This document shows positions 58,609 to 64,000 of a stretch of DNA of 64,000 bases, piece after piece. Position 1 is the first letter of the stretch; every line of letters starts with the position of its first letter. Under the pieces are notes generated by a model, which saw only the letters and a list, made by a program, of their open reading frames with translations, was not told the origin of the DNA and made no database searches. The position numbers and the translations under genes are program-made. This DNA comes from Pleurodeles waltl (taxonomy: Eukaryota; Chordata; Amphibia; Caudata; Salamandridae): contig NC_090439.1 of assembly GCF_031143425.1 (NCBI RefSeq), forward strand, positions 355,068,027-355,132,026, written 5' to 3'.

Positions 58609-58979
58609 ATAACGCCAAAGGCAGTAACAAGCAGATAGAGAAAAGAGTGCTAGCTGACGGAACAATTGATAACCACGCATAATGTTGTTACACTTACTAG
58701 AGCCTCAAGAAGAAGAAGTCTACGATCTCAGCATTGGGCGAGGAGACCCAAGAAGCAGTACGGGGTGAAAGTTCAGCACGATTCCAGACGCCTCCAGAGA
58801 GTGAAGGGCTCCATTGGAGACCAAGAAAGAGGTCATAGTTCTGCACTGTCTAAGATGACTCAGAGGCCAGCAAGTCACAGGGTCTTGGAGATAGTGTGCA
58901 TGAACAAATTCACCAAGACCCTATAGCGGAGTAAGCGAGAATTCCAGTCACAGTGTCAGCCAATCCTGTGAACAGTTAC

Positions 58980-59965
58980 ACAGGCGCTGCCTTCCTGAAA
59001 CCACTACCACGATTTGTTACTGCCAAAAAGCAAAATATTGCTGACAGATGGGCTGCCTGGATAGAGACATTTAATTATTTCATTGATGTAAACAGATAAG
59101 AAAAGGATTATCAAATACCTAAAGAATCTTGCTGGTGAATGTGTGAAAACAGTAATTAAGAAAATACTGCAAAAGTTATGTACTGTGAAATTAAAGAAGC
59201 CTTGAATGTCAGGTTCAATCCAATGCTTCTATAGATTACGAAAGGTACATTTTTAGTCAAGAATGACAGAGTTGACAAAGCAATAGAGGAATCTGTTGAG
59301 AGACTGGATAAGCTCAAACAGTGTACGTTCAATTAATTTAATGATGAGGTAGCAATATTACTTAGAGTTACAGAAGGATGTCTGTCAGATTCATTCAGAA
59401 GATGAATGCTGAGAGAAAGTCTTAGTGTGGAGTGAGTTCTCCTGGCCACCAGAGTAGAAGATCATGCAGATTGAAAAGCTGCTGACATGGTGGCTGGAGC
59501 TGTCCAAAGTGAGTCAGTCATGAACATGAAAAGCAAGCAGAAACACAAAGCCGAAGAACACAAGGTGATGTCTCAGATGAAAAATAAGTTGTGTTTCAGG
59601 TGTGGATTGTCCTTTCCACATGAAGATAAATGTCCTGCCATTGGATAGATAAGTAAAGGCTGTGAGAAGGAGAACCATGTTGTAATGGTTTGCAAAGCAA
59701 AGGAAAAGTTAAATGCGTCACAGCAAGAACACAAAATGACCGACCAAAGGTACCAGAAGCAACATTCAACATATGTCCACAAGGCCAACAACATCAGTTG
59801 AGACAAATCAACACTAAACAAAGTCAATCGTCATCTAAATCATTGTCAAAAAGTTCCTTAGTATCAATATCAAGTGCCAGTGAAGAAGATGATTGTACAA
59901 TGTTGATGTTTACCTCTGAAAAAATGCACGTTGGACTTGCTGCATGGGAAGAAAAGTCGACATGA
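58980..59965 (+). pseudogene. Gypsy copy 2 gag with zinc knuckles, broken
   Basis: A segment near 59025-59090 reads KQNIADRWAAWIETFNYF, the gag N-terminal region corresponding to the region around 32160 in copy 1. Zinc-knuckle sequence follows near 59590-59700: CFRCGLSFPHEDKC (C-x2-C-x5-H-x3-C), then a second knuckle, GCEKENHVVMVC, that has lost its first Cys. Frames are interrupted by stops, for example just after the first knuckle. Confidence 0.7.
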
Positions 59966-60171
59966 AAAAACACCAAAGTCATTCAAACACCGTCAGAAGA
60001 TTACACTGAAAATAAACTGTTGTTTAATATCTTTCATTATCAACAGTGGTGAGTTGATAAATATTATGCCTAAGGAGAAACGTAATGAACGACCTCCACT
60101 GCCATGACTGACACCTTTGAAAAGTAAAGTGTACACATGCACTGCATTGGCACCATTGAAAAGGATAAAAT

Positions 60172-60760
60172 CGAGGCAGCATTAGAAACAAACTAGTAAA
60201 AAATAAACACATTCAATTTATATAACACACAATCACATGGTAAGTTGAATAAGGAGAGTAGGTCCTTAGTATTCAAAATCTTTTTAATTGCGATTTCTCT
60301 TGAATATACAAGCGCAGCCAATGCGTTTCGCCCTTTTATGGGCTTCCTCAGGGCAGAATTAAGCGATGAAGAACAATATAACTGGGCAGGTCATCGCTAT
60401 TTATAAATACTTTTACATTTTCAAAGTGCTGTATTTACAAATTATTACAAAGTCTTGTAGTTTTCACTATGCTGACAGAAACGCTAGATGAGGTTATTTT
60501 GCTGAACACGGCTTGGATGACGAGACTTTTCATGGTGACTACATATTTGATGCTCTGAAGGATGAATAACTATTTCATTACAAGACTTGGTGACAATTGT
60601 TTTAATACAGCACTTTGAAAATTTCACATAGATTTATCAATAGTGATGGCCTGTCCAGTTATGTGATTGTGTCTTATAGTAATTTAATTTGTTACTTTCC
60701 TAATACTTTATTTGTTCTAATGTTGCCTCTCTATTAGATAGTTTGTTTCTAATGTTGGGC
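60172..60760. mobile_element. Fold-back (long inverted-repeat) element in Gypsy copy 2
   Basis: Inverted arms pair across the block: gcattagaaacaaact-type sequence at 60179-60195 with 60739-60755; acacaatcacat near 60227 with atgtgattgtgt near 60660; and a longer imperfect arm, 60380-60465 (aactgggcaggtcatcgc, ttttcaaagtgctgta, aagtcttgta) with 60585-60662. The left arm is interrupted between aatcacat and aactgg by about 140 bp (60237-60378) that the right arm lacks. No coding capacity. Whether the outermost pair is the true terminus is uncertain. Confidence 0.65.
60237..60378 (-). mobile_element. Short hammerhead-bearing fragment inserted in the fold-back arm
   Basis: About 140 bp absent from the opposite arm of the palindrome. 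On the minus strand it has a hammerhead layout: ctgagga (60345-60351), stem II gccc/gggc (60340-60343 with 60330-60333), gaaa (60326-60329), a near-palindromic aacgcatt, and ggctgcgc. The tail reads ttgtatattcaagag then ggacctactctc, like PLE tails. It is either a truncated PLE end or a small retrozyme-like unit. Confidence 0.6.
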
Positions 60761-60839
60761 CTTTAGGCAGCCGGCCATTATAGGTGGGCAATAGGTGCTT
60801 TACATTTGTGGGTACAGCAGGTGGGGCAACAACAGGTCC

Positions 60840-62160
60840 CATAGATGTCAACATTTGACCATTGAAAAGTAAAGGTTCATTCGTAGTGACAATGAAACAC
60901 AAGAAAACAAGAGTACAAGCACCCATTCATGTGCTTCAAGGTACAGTGTCAAGTGCCTATTTACTCAGTTTCAGCACAGCTGCGAATATGGGACTGAGCT
61001 CAGCGAACTACAACATGAATGCTCATTATGAAATAGTAAGTCAGTTCCCCTCGTTGTTTCATGGGTTAGGAAAATTTAAGACTATGAAAGTTCAATTGCA
61101 TATTATTGAGGTTGTCCGTCCTGTTGCTCAAAGACACAGAAGATTACATTTCATTTAAAAGAAGCTGTTGAAAAGGAACTTAAATTATTATTCAAACATG
61201 ATATTTTTGAGCCGATGCCATGGGTTTCTCCCATAATGGTAGAACCCAAAAAGGACTGGGAATGAGTTGTATGCATCAGCGTGGATATGCATCAAGTGAA
61301 CATGTTAATTGAAAGAGACCGACATCCAGGTCTGCACATTGCTTACACAATAACACAGTTGAATGGTGCAAAGGTTTTCTTGCGCCTTAATTCAAATAAT
61401 TGATATCATCAGTTGCAACTCATGGAGAACTGCAGGTACACTACAAACTTTTCTATACATATTGGTCTGTTTTTTTATACAAAAGAATACGTTTCGGTAT
61501 GTCATTAGCTGCAGAGATTTTTCAAGAGGTCATCAGACGTATCATACAGCCTGTCATGAATGCTTTTAACTATAGTGATGACATATTGTTTTTTCAGAGA
61601 TACACAGAAGGAGCATGATAAAGCTCTCAGGCAAGTGTGTCATTTACTTGTTGATGCAGGTTTAACATTGAATGCCAAGAAATATGAATTTAATAAGACA
61701 AAGCTAAAATTCTATGGTCATATATTTTGTGATGGGGCAGGACACAAGATCCAGCTGAAGTACAGGTGTTGTCAACTGTCAGTCCCCCACAAGATGGTTC
61801 CACGTTATGCTCATTCCTTGGCATGGCCAGTTACTGTTACATATATGTGCAAGATTTTGCCAATGTGAGTGCTCCATTGAGAGTTGACAAAAAAGTGTTT
61901 CATTTCACCGGTCATATGAATGCTAGCAAAGTTTTAAGAGCATCAAACAAGCTATTGAAAATACTACTGAAATGGCAATTTTTTACCCAAAACTACAGAC
62001 AGAAGTTGTTGCTGACGATAGCCCAGTTGGGTTAGGTGCAATCCTTGCACCGCAGACACCCAAATCCTCAAAGACATATTGCGGCATATGCAAGCAAAGG
62101 TTTGTCCCAGACTGAAAGTGCTTATTCACCACCTGAAAAAGAGAGTTGGACAGTGGTGAG
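60840..62160 (+). pseudogene. Gypsy copy 2 pol (protease end, RT, RNase H), broken
   Basis: 60862-61158 encodes the region before the RT (SQFPSLFHGLGKFK, shared with copy 1 SQFPSLFHGLESLK). RT follows in broken frames: PWVSPIM near 61220, an equivalent of the motif A region near 61290, then FGMSLAAEIFQEVIRRII and NYSDD (61568-61582), where the YxDD-type catalytic box is intact, unlike copy 1. The RNase H region near 61980-62150 ends in AYASKGLSQTESAY and is cut at 62160 by a family 1 repeat. Multiple stops and frameshifts; non-functional. Confidence 0.8.
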
Positions 62161-64000
62161 TGTTAGAAATTGGGACTCGGGCTGGCAGAGATATGCACCC
62201 TGCCCAAGTAGGGACCACAATTCTACTCAAGGTAAGTCAGATACACAACCTAAATTAACAAGTGCTCACCCTCTTGTAGCTTGGCACAGAGCAGGCATGT
62301 TTGATTTAGAAGGCAATGGGTAAAGTATTTGTGCAACACACACGCAGTAATCACAGTGAAAACTCTACAGAAAGACTACACAGGTCTATGGAAATAGAGA
62401 TGATTTATCTAACTTAATCAAGACCAAAACAACAACAAAACAAATCTATAAATCAAGAGTTGTGCAATTGGAAAGAAATTAGGTCAGAAAGCAGTATTAA
62501 ACTAGAACGTCAAGAATCTGATCAATACTTCAAAACTGATATCTGTGGAGTCCTTAAAATAGTAAAGGAGTAATTAACCCAGTGCAGTTCAATCTAGCAG
62601 CGCTAGCATGTGGAAAAGCGTCCCACGCTATTCAAGTAATATGCTCCGGTGATATTAGTGCCTTAGAAAAAAGGATGCAGTTACTCCCTTTACAGGGGTT
62701 ACAGTAATTCTCTCAGTCTCTATGCCAGCTGCCTCCCTTGCAGAAATGGAAAGGCCGGAATGCCAGAATACCTTTCCAAGTATGGGATGCAGGCAGGTTC
62801 TCGGACCGGGGATTCACTGTAACGTTGGAAGCACCTGTGCGCTTCTATATGAAGATCTACGGCGGTGTTTTTCTCACACTGGGCCCGTGTCTGAGGTTGA
62901 GTCGCACTGGTACCCGGCTCCTTCTGAGGTAGGTGGGGCAGGAGTCATGGCGATCTTGGGCCAGTCAGGCAGTGTCTCAGCCCCGGGGAAAGGATCCGGC
63001 AGGGGCGCGCCCAGCACGTTGGCAATATTGGAGCAATAAAATGCGGTCCTTGCGCCACTTTAGAACCCCAACCATGTCTCACTGTGTCAGTGCAGCAAGC
63101 TCAGCCCTGGGAAGAGGTAGTCCCTCCTGGTCTCACTGAAACAAGGATGTTCAAGCCAAGCACACTGCCCCACGCTTGCAGGAATCACAAGGGAATCATC
63201 GTGCTCAGTCTCTCAGCATGGTGAAGCCCAGGCAGTGATCTTAAGAGGTGACGAGGTATTTGATGTCACTGAGACCTCGAAGAAAAACAAGGGGCAAGCT
63301 AGTAAGCCCTTGGAGAAATGTGTGTGTGGCGATTAGCCCTTGGAGGTGCAGGGCAGAGATCAGCAAGCAGCAGGGTGGCACCACAGGGAAGAGCAGCAGT
63401 TCATTGGAACAATCAATTTTGGCAGAGTAGCAATCCTGGCCACACAGCAGTCTTTCCTCCAGCAGAGTTTTCTTGTGTCCAGAAGTGTACTGATTGTAGT
63501 GGGTCAGAGACCCAGTACTAATACTAAAAAGTGCCTTTGATGTGGTGAATGACTTCAAAAGGTTTCTGTGAATGGCAAAGGTCCCCCTTTCAGCTCGCCC
63601 CCAGCTCCAGCCTATCAGTGGGGAGCAATCAGCCACTTTGTATGGGGTCTAGCCACTACCCTTTGAAATATAAGTGGAAGCCCTTCCCGACCTCCTCCCC
63701 AGGAAGAACGATCAGTATGCAGATGCAAGTGAGTATCCTGTGTTATGACTGTCTGAAGAGAATGCACAAGTGTAGCTGTCACCTAGCCCAGGCCAGACAT
63801 GTATTGGAAATAGGCAGTAGGCACACAGGATGGTGAGGGCAGAGAAATGCTCACTTTCTAAAAGTGGCATTTCTAAAACAGTAATAATAAATCCTACTTT
63901 ACAAGTAATGAGGATTTACCATTACTATTCCAATGATACTAAACATGATGCAGCTACTTCTTTCAGATCGGAAATTACAGCTTAAAGGTATTATAAGGGT
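62161..64000 (-). mobile_element. LTR-like repeat, family 1, minus-strand copy running off the window
   Basis: Begins tgttagaaattggg at 62161, directly inside Gypsy RNase H sequence, and keeps the minus-strand family order: gggtaaagtatttgtgcaaca near 62320, cactttctaaaagtggcattt near 63850 and ttactattcca near 63925. The far end and any target duplication (left flank gtgag) lie outside the window. Confidence 0.8.

Larger units (their letters stand above)
55546..62160 (+). mobile_element. Ty3/Gypsy retrotransposon, copy 2, truncated and multiply interrupted
   Basis: Homologous to 31359-36320. Retained parts: the last ~40 bp of the left LTR plus leader (55546-55863; shares tgtggcgt, gagagtttgc, gtgccacgtg), then 58604-60171 (rest of leader, gag), then 60761-62160 (protease-RT-RNase H). 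It is interrupted by a family 1 LTR (55864-58603) and a fold-back element (about 60172-60760), and ends where another family 1 copy begins at 62161. The integrase and right LTR are not in the window. The 5' end is cut by the LTR-like element ending at 55545. Confidence 0.8.

Overview
The window reads as eukaryotic, repeat-dominated DNA with no convincing host gene, tRNA, rRNA or CRISPR array. Almost every stretch I can assign is a transposable element, a tandem repeat or a nested insertion. The element mix (Penelope-like elements, Ty3/Gypsy and L1 remnants, hAT and hairpin-type MITEs, several 2-3 kb TG...CA LTR-like repeats) and the very low gene density fit a giant-genome salamander. Several repeat families look like ones I associate with the newt Pleurodeles; that attribution is from memory and unproven.

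Layout. 1-1355 is a short-unit satellite with a ~410-430 bp higher-order period that runs off the left edge. 2580-5027 (minus), 9771-11320 (plus), 16909-19310 (minus), 30215-31320 (plus), 39813-41905 (plus), 55864-58603 (plus) and 62161-64000 (minus) are seven copies of one LTR-like family ('family 1'), together about a fifth of the window, none with an adjoining gag-pol body. 11321-16908, 19600-22440 and 50220-52844 belong to a second, long, composite repeat family that carries several minisatellites. 23065-27800 is a decayed minus-strand Penelope-like element (PLE) split by a 3 kb LTR-like insertion. 27785-28540 holds a Gypsy RT fragment abutting an L1 endonuclease fragment. 31359-36320 is a degraded Gypsy element with both LTRs. 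36321-38000 has PLE and hAT pieces. 42528-49009 is a structurally complete PLE. 52845-55545 is another LTR-like element. 55546-62160 is a second Gypsy copy with three levels of nested insertions.

Most notable are: (1) the complete PLE, with two 951 bp direct pseudo-LTRs about 2% diverged, a flanking caaatcg duplication, RT and GIY-YIG coding regions separated by one in-frame TGA, and a hammerhead ribozyme motif in each pseudo-LTR; (2) a ~600 bp element inside family 1 made of eleven consecutive inverted repeats with almost no sequence between them; (3) a fold-back element with a 14 bp target duplication; (4) a palindromic element in the second Gypsy that seems to have received a separate hammerhead-bearing fragment. 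The nesting gives a relative order: Gypsy first, then family 1 LTR, then hairpin-chain element. The PLE is the youngest large insertion by divergence.

Limits: everything was read by eye. Percent identities are counted or estimated over short stretches, family names are assigned from motifs, and edges without target duplications are approximate.
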